Assembly: GCA_027485535.1 (NCBI GenBank) | Contig: JAIXQV010000221.1 | Coordinates: 1 to 12,665, forward strand | DNA from: Oxalobacteraceae bacterium | Lineage (GTDB): Bacteria > Pseudomonadota > Gammaproteobacteria > Burkholderiales > Burkholderiaceae_D | DNA length: 12,665 nt | Direction of reading: 5' to 3' | In this document: positions 1 to 6,145 of the stretch, one piece after another | Position numbering within the stretch: position 1 is the first letter of the stretch | Layout of the letters: every line of letters starts with the position of its first letter | Program-made: the position numbers and the translations under genes | Notes under the pieces: generated by a model | Databases searched by the model: none | Told to the model about the DNA's origin: nothing | The model's input: the letters and a program-made list of their open reading frames with translations, nothing else

Positions 1-167
1 ATGTACGGGCACAGCGCATCCCAGCGAGAGGTGTAATACAAGATCTCTTCGTGGTAGCTCTCGACGTACAGGTTATCGGTGGTCCAGCTTTGGTGACCGA
101 CACGATGCACTTCAAGCGCTCGTTTAGATCGTTGGGTCTGGTATAGGTGAACCAGAGATCCATTCAT
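1..167 (-). CDS. Partial hypothetical protein, 5' end only, possible frameshift
   Basis: The N-terminal part of a gene that runs off the left edge. Read from the ATG at 167 the frame is open for 55 codons and includes residues such as YVESYHEEILYYTSRW. A GGGAG lies 7 bases before this ATG. An in-frame ATG at 173 would overlap the TGA of the upstream gene (ATGA), so translational coupling is likely either way. A third ATG at 163 opens a different frame that begins MDLWFTYTRPNDLNERLK and is also open to the window edge. By codon third positions and residue make-up, the first 20 codons look more natural in the 163 frame and the rest more natural in the 167 frame. The family is not recognised. 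It probably shares a transcript with the YkgJ-like gene. Confidence 0.5.
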   Translation of the reverse strand, partial: MNGSLVHLYQTQRSKRALEVHRVGHQSWTTDNLYVESYHEEILYYTSRWDALCPY

Positions 168-169
168 CG

Positions 170-607
170 TCATTCTCCCTTCACGTGACTTGGTACCGGC
201 AGGCGTTTCAACTCGAAGTAATCCATATCGACGTCGAAATTACCTTTCAGAAAAGCCGAATCCGATTTTTCCAGCCTGGCGATTTGTTTTGTACAGCTGG
301 CCAGGTGATTCGACGCCTCACTTTGCTCATCTTTCAGCTGCAGGATGTACTCCGGCATTAGCGGGCAATCGGTGTCGTAATACATTTGTCGGGTTGCGGG
401 GTCATAGGACAGCGGGTACAGCTTGCAGCTGAACGGCTTGTCTTCGCCCAAGGTGCAACCGGTGGGTCCGAGGTTTGGGCATTCTGTCTCGATGCAGATA
501 CTGCCGTATTTCTTTTGTTCTTTCGCGGTCAGCGATATCTCGAGGGAGGGATAACCCTGCTCGATATAGCAGCATCGACGGCATTCTGCGCAATGATTAA
601 ACGGCAT
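170..607 (-). CDS. YkgJ-family cysteine cluster protein
   Basis: A 145-residue protein with the N-terminal pattern CAECRRCC (residues 6-13) followed by further cysteines in ETECPNL, GPTGCTL and PFSCKLYPL. This spacing is typical of the YkgJ / CxxCxxCC family (PF03692), small cytoplasmic proteins thought to bind zinc or an Fe-S cluster through these cysteines; their biochemical role is mostly unknown. A further Cys in YDTDCPL may also belong to the site. The C-terminal third has no cysteine cluster and looks helical. The ATG at 607 has an AGGG six bases upstream, and a plausible sigma-70 promoter lies about 110 bases upstream. The gene overlaps or abuts the partial gene on its left and probably forms a two-gene operon with it. 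Family assignment is firm; function is open. Confidence 0.85.
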   Translation of the reverse strand: MPFNHCAECRRCCYIEQGYPSLEISLTAKEQKKYGSICIETECPNLGPTGCTLGEDKPFSCKLYPLSYDPATRQMYYDTDCPLMPEYILQLKDEQSEASNHLASCTKQIARLEKSDSAFLKGNFDVDMDYFELKRLPVPSHVKGE

Positions 608-717
608 GCGCGACCCTGTCGACTTTACATTTCATCAGCGGCATAGGCTGCTACCGGTTCGCGCCCAATCGATAAAAACGATCACTGCGCGCCGGGTCGA
701 ATAATGATTTTGCCCGT

Positions 718-746
718 AAGATAAACAATCTTTGCGGAATTGTCAC
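718..746 (-). promoter_or_regulatory. Putative sigma-70 promoter for the YkgJ-like gene
   Basis: On the minus strand GTGACA (741-746; 5 of 6 to TTGACA) is followed after exactly 17 bases by TATCTT (718-723; 4 of 6 to TATAAT). Transcription would start near 710, giving a leader of roughly 100 bases before the ATG at 607. Confidence 0.45.
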
Positions 747-961
747 AAATTATTTTCAATCGACGCCCACAAAACCCGCCATTTCACTTTCAGAGTATCT
801 CTCAATCGCGCTCAACAGAAGCTATGCGGGCCATTTCAAGCGGCATGATTTTCACCGGCAAACGCGAAATCAACCCAACTTCAAAGGCTTATATCGGCGC
901 AAGGTTTTGCAATTGCGATGAATGTCGAAACCGTTACTTAGAACGGCATCACACCGAATTT

Positions 962-978
962 AGCCGCATTCAGCGGCT
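962..978 (-). terminator. Weak hairpin downstream of the 110-residue exported protein gene
   Basis: AGCCGC (962-967) and GCGGCT (973-978) form a perfect 6-bp stem with a 5-base loop, about 42 bases past the stop codon at 1021. There is no clear U-tract (only AAATTC follows on the minus strand), so it is a weak terminator candidate or an mRNA 3'-end stabiliser. Confidence 0.3.
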
Positions 979-1020
979 TGATTGGCGATCAAAGGGGAAT
1001 AGAACTGCTGCGGGGAGGAT

Positions 1021-1353
1021 TTACTCGACGCTGAACTCGAGCGTTTGTCGGGAGCAGTACAGCGTGTTGATATAGTACATGTCGAAGCGGGTGCCATTTT
1101 CTGCTGCTGCGCGCAATCGGATACTGTGGCGACCCACGATATCGCCCTCCTCATCGCGCACCGCGAGTTTCAACCTGCCACGGAACGGGCGACCGCTCTT
1201 GTTCACCAGAATTCCACCCACGTTGTAATCCACACAGAACACGCGCTTGACCAAAATATCGGGATTATTGGTCTCTATGGTTTCCATCGCGGCCCACAAT
1301 GGTAGCGGCGCGACCAAACCCAGCAGTAGCAGTAAACGGGTGAGAAATCTCAT
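1021..1353 (-). CDS. Small exported hypothetical protein
   Basis: A 110-residue protein starting MRFLTRLLLLLGLVAPLPLWAAME. This is a classical Sec signal peptide: basic n-region, leucine-rich core, and a likely signal-peptidase I site after WAA (about residue 22). The mature part is about 88 residues, predicted beta-rich (GGILVNKSGRPFRGRLKLAVRD, GRHSIRLRAAAENGTRF), with two cysteines (FCVDYN and LYCSRQ) that could form a disulfide. No lipobox is present. An AGGTGG stands just before the ATG. It lies 92 bases downstream of the large Ala/His-rich exported protein gene on the same strand, so the two may be co-transcribed. The family is not recognised; periplasmic location is an inference from the signal peptide. 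Confidence 0.75.
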   Translation of the reverse strand: MRFLTRLLLLLGLVAPLPLWAAMETIETNNPDILVKRVFCVDYNVGGILVNKSGRPFRGRLKLAVRDEEGDIVGRHSIRLRAAAENGTRFDMYYINTLYCSRQTLEFSVE

Positions 1354-1445
1354 ACACCACCTGATTCAGTGACTGTCCGCGCATCACCCAAGAGCGATCT
1401 CGGGCTTGTGGGTCGATTGAAAGTCATGGTCATTTCGATGCCGAA

Positions 1446-2957
1446 TTAGGGGAAGCGGACCCAGCCCTTGGTGGAGCTGCCCGAGTCGCTTGCTTTTGGT
1501 GCACCGTGCGCACCTGCGTGCGCCGCTGGCGGTGCTTCTGGCTTCTCCGGCATGCCGGATGAGTGATGACTGGTAATCAGCCACTGGCTATTGATTTTCT
1601 TGTAAGAGAATGAATAGCGCGCCTTCACCGAGCTACCGTCTGCAAAGCGGAAGGTGTACAAGCCTGCATCGGTGGCGCTATTGCAGTCCACATCAATCAT
1701 ACGATCGTCGATGTAGCCTTGCGGACGGCGCTGCAAGAAGTGCATGAAGTAGTCTTCCTTCTCTGCGATCGTAAAACGCGCCCGGTTGGACACCGTGGGC
1801 AGTAGCACAGAGTCTGGCGCGTAATTAGCCACGACTTTTTTCGGATCACCCGTGCGCAAGGAAGCATTCCAGCGGTCGAACAACGCAGCGATCTCAGCTT
1901 TCAGTGGGAGATTGCACTCGTCACCCGCGTGTGTACTGGTGGCATGTGCATCATGCGATTTCGCGTCGTGCTTGGCATCCTTGGCCTCGTGCTTGGCGTC
2001 ATGATGGGCATCGTGAGCACCACCCTCCTTGGCTGCTTGCTTTGTATCGGGTGCCGCGTGTGTTGACTTGCCGTGCGCGTCTGCGGCCTGGTGATCGTCA
2101 TGCGTAGCGGCATCCACGTGCGCTGTTGGCACTGACGGTAATGCGGTTACAGCTACCGGCGACTTGATCCGTTGACGCTGTGTCGGCTCGATATTGGCAG
2201 GCACGGCTGGTGCTACGTCGGCATGGCGCGCATCGTCCGCTTTCGCGCCGTGTGCATCCTGTTTGGCGGGCGCTGCAGATGCGGCATGGGTATCGGCGTG
2301 ATGCCCATCTGCGGCTGCGCCGTGGGTATCTTGTTTCGCGGATGCGGGTGCAGCGGCGTGTGAGTCGCCGTGCTTGCTACCACTTTGCGAATCGGCATTC
2401 GTATCATGAGCGCCAGTCGATTGTTCGGCTGCGACAGCACTGGCCGCAGCAGCGCGATCGCGCGGACGTACACGTGTGGTGGGTGCAATCGACGCAGGTA
2501 CCGCTGGCGCAGCATCGGCGTGATGATCAGCGCTGGCTTTAGCGTCGCCCTGCGCCTTTGCTTCTGCCTTCGGCTTTTTGCGCTTTGCTTTGCGCGCCAC
2601 TGGCTTAGGTTCGTCCTTGCTTGCGGCTGCATCATGCGAGTCAGCAGCATGCGCATCTTTAGCAGGTGCGGTCTCCTTCGATGCCTCTTTGACTTCCTTA
2701 GCGTCTTTTGTAGCGTCTTTCGCAGCGTCTTTTGCAGCACCTTTTGCAGCACCTTTTGCCGCCTCTTTAGGCTCGGCTGCATGGGCATCTTTAGGCGCTG
2801 CGGAATGCGCATCCTTCGCCGGCGCAGCCTCCTTCGACGACTCTTTAGCTGGCGCAGCGTGTGCATCCTTGGCGGCGGGTGCGGGGTCACCCGCTGTCGC
2901 CTGCGCGCAAGCGAGTAGTAGGGTCAACGCGATAAAACCGAGTGTTTGCTTGAACAT
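1446..2957 (-). CDS. Exported Ala/Lys/His-rich repeat protein with C-terminal SnoaL/CaMKII-association-like domain
   Basis: A 503-residue protein read from the ATG at 2957, which has AAGGA eight bases upstream; an in-frame start at 2996 would add 13 residues before the signal peptide and is rejected. Residues 1-22 are a signal peptide (MFKQTLGFIALTLLLACAQATA). LLAC at 14-17 could be a lipobox, otherwise cleavage follows ATA. Residues 24-347 are low complexity, dominated by Ala, Lys, Asp and His, with many KDAH/AHAA units, a basic patch ARKAKRKKPKAEAK (121-134) and a strongly His-rich part (about 200-343). Residues 348-475 form a compact domain ending SQWLITSHHSSGMPEKP, the pattern of the CaMKII-association/SgcJ-EcaC branch of the NTF2/SnoaL fold. 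Members often lack a known reaction, so no catalysis is claimed. A 28-residue tail ends KGWVRFP. The His-rich spacer suggests metal binding, which is inference. Confidence 0.8.
   Translation of the reverse strand: MFKQTLGFIALTLLLACAQATAGDPAPAAKDAHAAPAKESSKEAAPAKDAHSAAPKDAHAAEPKEAAKGAAKGAAKDAAKDATKDAKEVKEASKETAPAKDAHAADSHDAAASKDEPKPVARKAKRKKPKAEAKAQGDAKASADHHADAAPAVPASIAPTTRVRPRDRAAAASAVAAEQSTGAHDTNADSQSGSKHGDSHAAAPASAKQDTHGAAADGHHADTHAASAAPAKQDAHGAKADDARHADVAPAVPANIEPTQRQRIKSPVAVTALPSVPTAHVDAATHDDHQAADAHGKSTHAAPDTKQAAKEGGAHDAHHDAKHEAKDAKHDAKSHDAHATSTHAGDECNLPLKAEIAALFDRWNASLRTGDPKKVVANYAPDSVLLPTVSNRARFTIAEKEDYFMHFLQRRPQGYIDDRMIDVDCNSATDAGLYTFRFADGSSVKARYSFSYKKINSQWLITSHHSSGMPEKPEAPPAAHAGAHGAPKASDSGSSTKGWVRFP
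2169..2522 (-). repeat. Duplicated 19-residue module inside the Ala/His-rich protein
   Basis: Two copies of the pattern HADxAPAVPAxIxPTxRxR occur at residues 146-164 (2466-2522) and 245-263 (2169-2225), identical at 14 of 19 positions. A second repeat, AKQDxHGA followed by HAD, recurs 24 residues apart (starting about residues 207 and 231). This points to internal segment duplication rather than random low complexity. Confidence 0.75.
2701..2772 (-). repeat. Six tandem 12-bp units encoding AKDA/AKGA
   Basis: Six consecutive 12-base units (plus-strand forms such as GCGTCTTTTGCA and GCACCTTTTGCA) encode the tetrapeptide series AKGA-AKGA-AKDA-AKDA-TKDA within residues 62-86. The unit is a multiple of three, so copy-number change would keep the frame. 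The peptide resembles the C-terminal tails of bacterial histone-H1-like proteins, but here it is in an exported protein. Confidence 0.75.
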
Positions 2958-3275
2958 GATGGCAGTCCTTCGTTGAACGCCTCCCGCGTCGTCCACGGGA
3001 TTATCAAAAACCTATCGAACCAAGGCAGGCAGGTGTTACGCCTGACCGGGTTTACAGATACTTCCTCATTGTCCATTATCGAATCGAGCGCGAATTTCTG
3101 GAGCCCGCGGGAAAAATAATCATCCGCAGCACTCATGATCCGGCGGCATCGATCCGATTAATCTGTGCGGATAGCCCGACTTTTAACATTTCGCGGGCAA
3201 TTTTGATATTGTGCTTCACGCCGCCGCCGATCCAAGGTCATGTGCGGCTCATGTCACCAATAACAGGAGAACGTC
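2958..3275. other. Divergent intergenic region between two exported-protein genes
   Basis: A 318-base region from which the Ala/His-rich gene is read leftward and the carbonic-anhydrase-like gene rightward. It holds the AAGGA and AGGAG ribosome binding sites and a candidate plus-strand promoter at 3183-3210. A TATCGAAC octamer at 3013-3020 also occurs at 9038-9045 in the pca/regulator region. A GATAAT on the minus strand (near 2999-3004) could be a -10 box, but there is no good -35. A 70-codon minus-strand open frame here is judged spurious. Confidence 0.4.
3183..3210 (+). promoter_or_regulatory. Putative promoter of the carbonic-anhydrase-like gene
   Basis: TTAACA (3183-3188; 5 of 6 to the -35 consensus) is followed after 16 bases by GATATT (3205-3210; 4 of 6 to the -10 consensus). 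Transcription would start near 3217, leaving a leader of about 60 bases. Confidence 0.35.
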
Positions 3276-3887
3276 ATGTCAGACAAGATGCTTCAATCAC
3301 TGGCGAGTGAACTGCACGCCGCTGACTGCCCGTGCTGCGCACACCTGACCGGTGTGCCTGGTACGACCTCACGCCGTCAATTCCTCGCGACCGGCGCTGC
3401 CGTTGTGGCAGGTGGTCTGATCGGTTTCATGCCGGGTCGTGCCAGCGCAGCAGGTGGTAACTACGAGGCGATGCTCGTCAACTGCATCGACCCTCGCTTT
3501 ACGACACTGAGCTGGCAGTACATGGGCTTGCTCTCCGGTGTAGACCGCGAGAAGCTGGGCGATAACTACAGCCACTTCGTGATGGCCGGCGGCCCAATTG
3601 GCGCAGTACATCCGAAGTTCGCGCCTTGGCATAAAACCTACTGGGATAACCTCGAGATTAGCGTCGGCCTGCACAGCATCAAGCGCGTGGTGGCACTGAC
3701 GCACCGCGATTGCGGCGCAGCCAAACTGGCTTTTGGTGCTGATAAGGTGGGTGACCGCGATACCGAGACCGTGTCGCATGCAGAAGCGCTGATGGCGTTC
3801 CGCAAAGAGGTGAATACACGGCATCCGAAGCTGTCGGTGATTACCGGCATCATGGATATCAAAGGCCGCGTCGACCTAGTCGGCTAA
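3276..3887 (+). CDS. Tat-exported beta-carbonic-anhydrase-like protein
   Basis: A 203-residue protein starting at an ATG with AGGAG six bases upstream. Residues 32-37 (SRRQFL) are a twin-arginine motif followed by a hydrophobic stretch (AAVVAGGLIGF) and a likely cleavage site after ASA (56-58), so a folded protein is probably exported to the periplasm. After it come the two beta-carbonic-anhydrase signatures: C70-x-D72-x-R74 in VNCIDPRF, and H143-x-x-C146 in THRDCGAAK. These supply the usual zinc ligands (Cys, His, Cys) and the Asp-Arg dyad. The mature part is about 145 residues, shorter than typical beta-enzymes (about 200), so true CO2 hydration is likely but not certain. The 31 residues before the Tat motif are unusually long and contain CPCC (18-21). 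No export partner is adjacent. Confidence 0.8.
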   Translation: MSDKMLQSLASELHAADCPCCAHLTGVPGTTSRRQFLATGAAVVAGGLIGFMPGRASAAGGNYEAMLVNCIDPRFTTLSWQYMGLLSGVDREKLGDNYSHFVMAGGPIGAVHPKFAPWHKTYWDNLEISVGLHSIKRVVALTHRDCGAAKLAFGADKVGDRDTETVSHAEALMAFRKEVNTRHPKLSVITGIMDIKGRVDLVG

Positions 3888-3893
3888 GAGCTG

Positions 3894-3948
3894 CTCTCGT
3901 TAGGCCGCTTGCGGCGTTGGCAGCAACTTGCCATCGAACTAACGAGAG
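3894..3948 (+). other. Predicted three-way-junction RNA fold after the carbonic-anhydrase-like gene
   Basis: CTCTCGTTAG (3894-3903) pairs perfectly with CTAACGAGAG (3939-3948), a 10-bp stem. Inside are two more hairpins: GCCG/CGGC (3904-3907 with 3912-3915) stacked directly on the outer stem, and TGGCA/TGCCA (3918-3922 with 3929-3933). It starts six bases after the stop codon at 3887. No T-run follows, so it is not a standard intrinsic terminator. It could be an mRNA 3'-end stabiliser, a processing site, or a small dispersed repeat. Confidence 0.55.
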
Positions 3949-3965
3949 AGGCTTCAAGTCTGCCA

Positions 3966-3986
3966 CAGGGACGAAGTCCGTCCCTG
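3966..3986. terminator. Symmetric hairpin between convergent genes
   Basis: CAGGGACG (3966-3973) and CGTCCCTG (3979-3986) form a perfect 8-bp stem with a 5-base loop. It begins eight bases past the end of the minus-strand operon (stop at 3994-3996) and about 80 bases past the plus-strand gene. It is well placed to act in both directions, but neither side carries a clear U-tract. Confidence 0.5.
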
Positions 3987-3993
3987 AACCTTG

Positions 3994-4881
3994 TTACCGC
4001 TTCTCGACGAGCTTCACCAGGGTCAATAGCGTCTGGTTAATCGGCGTTGCGATGCCGTGCGCACGGCCACGCCGCACAACATAGCCATTCAGATAATCAA
4101 TCTCATTGGGTTTGCCACGCGCGACATCTTGCGCTGTTGATGAGTATTGTCCTGCCATGGTCTGCGCAATACGACGAGTCGCGGCGTGGATGTCACCGGG
4201 AACAGTGATGCCATCGGCAGCCGCCACCAATAGGCACTCATCCACCACCGACGCCATTAACTCGCTCACGCCCTCGACCTCAACGAGTGCCGCATAAGGC
4301 TTTTGCGCCACCGCCGACAATGCGTTGTAGGCGCAGTTGATGATCAGCTTCGCCCATTGCGCACCGCGCACATCATCTGCCCGCTCGACCGGCACATCCG
4401 CATGCCCAAACATACTAGCGATCGATTCGCTCGCAGGTGAGTCGGCGATGACCAACTCGCCGCGACCGTAGTGTTTCAAATGGCCCGGGCCGGCCATCTC
4501 GGTGGCTACGTAGACGACCGAGGGGATTACCTGCTGCGGCAATACCGACCGAATAATTTCGGCGTTTTCGGCACCGTTCTGCAGCGACAGCAGCACCGCG
4601 TCCGGCTTGAGAAACGGTGCAATCTGCTGCGCGGTGCTTTTGCTATCTGTCGACTTCACACAGAACAGCACGACATCAGCATCCGCCACCGCACTGGCCT
4701 CGGTACTCGCCTCCAGCGTCACGTTCTCATCAAAGGTTTGCGTCTCAAGACGTAATCCGCTCTTGCGAACAGCGCCTACATGCAAGGGCCGACCGATCAA
4801 GGTCACCGCTTGCCCAGCCCGAGCAAGCATGCCTCCAAAATAGCAACCGACTGCACCTGCTCCTACCACTGCAAAACGCAT
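3994..4881 (-). CDS. Ketopantoate reductase (ApbA/PanE) family protein, last gene of the pca operon
   Basis: A 295-residue protein from the ATG at 4881, with GGAG six bases upstream; an in-frame GTG at 4896 would add LEKA-type residues that double as the ribosome binding site. The N-terminal Rossmann motif GAGAVG (7-12) binds NADPH. Family catalytic and binding residues are present: N102 in SLQNGAEN, K178 in WAKLIINCAYNALSA, and E260 in NEIDYLNG, matching the Asn, Lys and Glu of E. coli PanE (N98, K176, E256). The family reduces 2-dehydropantoate to pantoate, but many paralogues act on other 2-oxo acids. Its place 52 bases after pcaC suggests either a dedicated role with aromatic-derived oxo acids or simple co-location. 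Family is sure, substrate is not. Confidence 0.88.
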   Translation of the reverse strand: MRFAVVGAGAVGCYFGGMLARAGQAVTLIGRPLHVGAVRKSGLRLETQTFDENVTLEASTEASAVADADVVLFCVKSTDSKSTAQQIAPFLKPDAVLLSLQNGAENAEIIRSVLPQQVIPSVVYVATEMAGPGHLKHYGRGELVIADSPASESIASMFGHADVPVERADDVRGAQWAKLIINCAYNALSAVAQKPYAALVEVEGVSELMASVVDECLLVAAADGITVPGDIHAATRRIAQTMAGQYSSTAQDVARGKPNEIDYLNGYVVRRGRAHGIATPINQTLLTLVKLVEKR

Positions 4882-4933
4882 CGCCTTCTCCAACACGATC
4901 TCCCGTATCTATCGTTGATGTTTTTAGGGATAC

Positions 4934-5314
4934 CTATTCAGGCATCTCGCTAAAAACTTGCTGCGCAATCGCGAACGCAGCATTGGCAGCAGGTACACCG
5001 CAGTAAATCGCTGTTTGCAGCAGCGCTTCCTTGATCTGATCAACCGAGACACCGTTATTCCGAGCAGCGCGCAGATGCAGCTTCAACTCTTCCTCTCGGT
5101 TCAGCGCCACCATCATGCAGATTGTCATCAAGCTGCGGGTCTGGCGCGGTAAACCGGGCCGAGTCCAGATCTCGCCCCATGCATAGCGAGTGATCAGGTT
5201 CTGGAACTCTGCGTTGAAATCATTCACATTTGCCTGTGCGCGATCGACATGCTGATCACCCAGCACCGCGCGACGTACTGCCATCCCGTTTGCGTATCGC
5301 TGCTCGTCGTCCAT
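4934..5314 (-). CDS. pcaC: 4-carboxymuconolactone decarboxylase
   Basis: A 126-residue protein, the usual length for PcaC, read from the ATG at 5314 (MDDEQRYANG); the longer frame to 5398 would overlap the end of pcaD. An AGG lies a few bases upstream. Its sequence follows the family throughout: AEFQNLITRYAWGEIWTRPG, then QTRSLMTICMMVALNREEELKLHLRAARNNGVS and IKEALLQTAIYCGVPAANAAF. H80 and C105 lie in the conserved part of the AhpD-like helical fold. It decarboxylates 4-carboxymuconolactone to beta-ketoadipate enol-lactone, the substrate of the PcaD encoded just upstream (10-base gap). It is a stand-alone protein here; in some actinobacteria PcaC and PcaD are fused (PcaL). Confidence 0.95.
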   Translation of the reverse strand: MDDEQRYANGMAVRRAVLGDQHVDRAQANVNDFNAEFQNLITRYAWGEIWTRPGLPRQTRSLMTICMMVALNREEELKLHLRAARNNGVSVDQIKEALLQTAIYCGVPAANAAFAIAQQVFSEMPE

Positions 5315-5324
5315 GCTTACCTGC

Positions 5325-6104
5325 TCAGTGAAGTAAAAAATCAAGAAGCTGCTGCGTAAAACTTTGCGCGACTTCCCAGTTGGAGAGATGCGCCGCATTC
5401 AACTCGACATAGCGCGCACCCGTGATTGCCTTGGCGATAAATTCACCATGCTCTGGTGGTGTCGATGTATCGTGCCGTCCTGCAATCACCAGCGTCGGCC
5501 TTGTGATTCGGCTCAGTTCTGCGCGCTGATCCATATCACGTACGGCAGCGCAATTGGCAACATAGCCCTCAACCGAGGTCGCTGCCAGCATCGCTTTGAC
5601 GCGCTCGACCTGCGTCGGTGCATGGCTTAAAAAGTCAGTCGTGAACCAGCGCTGAAGCACCGCAGGGATCACCGATTGCATGCCGTCCTGTCGCACTTGC
5701 GCGATGCGCGAATTCCACATCTCCGGCACGCCAATCGCCGCGCTGGTATTGCAGAGCACCAGCTTGTCGATATGATCCGACGCGTGAATACCCAGCCACA
5801 TCCCGGTCATGCCACCCATGGAGAGACCGCAGAAATGTGCCCGCGTGATTTTCAAATGGTCGAGTAGCGAGACAACATCGGCACCGAGTTGTGCGATGGT
5901 GTACGGTCCGGGTGTAACTTCAGACTGACCATGACCGCGGGTGTCGTACCGCAGCACACGAAAATGCTCGAGCAGTGCGGGCATTTGGGGTGACCACATA
6001 TCCAGCGTGGTACCCAGCGAATTCGACAGCACCAGTACCGGGGCATCGCTGTCACCCTCGATCTGGTAGTGCAGCTTGCCTTTTCCCGTATCGAGCATGG
6101 GCAT
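5325..6104 (-). CDS. pcaD: 3-oxoadipate enol-lactonase
   Basis: A 259-residue alpha/beta hydrolase. The chosen ATG at 6104 has GGAG eight bases upstream and gives the familiar N-terminus ending KLHYQIEGDSDAPVLVLSNSLG. An upstream in-frame ATG at 6146 overlaps the pcaB stop by one base (TGATG) but has no ribosome binding site and would add 14 unusual residues. The catalytic triad is visible: S95 in the nucleophile elbow GLSMGG (93-98), D212 in GRHDTSTPP, and H239 in NAAHLSNWE. SNSLG (27-31) supplies the oxyanion-hole region typical of PcaD. It hydrolyses beta-ketoadipate enol-lactone to beta-ketoadipate in the cytoplasm. It lies 41 bases after pcaB and 10 before pcaC. Confidence 0.95.
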   Translation of the reverse strand: MPMLDTGKGKLHYQIEGDSDAPVLVLSNSLGTTLDMWSPQMPALLEHFRVLRYDTRGHGQSEVTPGPYTIAQLGADVVSLLDHLKITRAHFCGLSMGGMTGMWLGIHASDHIDKLVLCNTSAAIGVPEMWNSRIAQVRQDGMQSVIPAVLQRWFTTDFLSHAPTQVERVKAMLAATSVEGYVANCAAVRDMDQRAELSRITRPTLVIAGRHDTSTPPEHGEFIAKAITGARYVELNAAHLSNWEVAQSFTQQLLDFLLH

Positions 6105-6145
6105 ACGTGTTTCTCCCGAGCGTGTGTAATGGTCGCGAAAAGCCA

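Larger units (their letters stand above)
608..1020. other. Gene-free stretch between two minus-strand genes
   Basis: This 413-base stretch is more AT-rich than its flanks. It contains the promoter at 718-746 and the small hairpin at 962-978. A plus-strand open frame over 740-1075 has no ribosome binding site, no recognisable domain, and runs into the 3' end of the opposing gene, so it is not called. Nothing else is seen here. Confidence 0.5.

Noticed and set aside
978..992. FNR-box-like TTGAT and ATCAA pair
   Set aside because: The spacer is five bases instead of four and the site lies downstream of a gene, not in a promoter.
740..1075. Plus-strand open frame of 111 codons, containing CNCDEC
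   Set aside because: No ribosome binding site, no recognisable domain, and it runs into the 3' end of a well-supported minus-strand gene.
2213..2918. Long open frames in other frames over the Ala/His-rich gene (2213-2890 minus, 2370-2918 plus)
   Set aside because: They are by-products of the biased, repetitive composition; their translations are Arg/Met- or Cys/Arg/Phe-rich without domains, while the main frame has a signal peptide, ribosome binding site and a folded domain.
2924..3136. Minus-strand 70-codon frame upstream of the Ala/His-rich gene
   Set aside because: It overlaps that gene's start and signal-peptide codons in another frame and has no family resemblance.
5031..5043. TTGAT and ATCAA pair inside pcaC
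   Set aside because: The spacer is three bases and the site is inside coding sequence, so it is not a credible FNR box.
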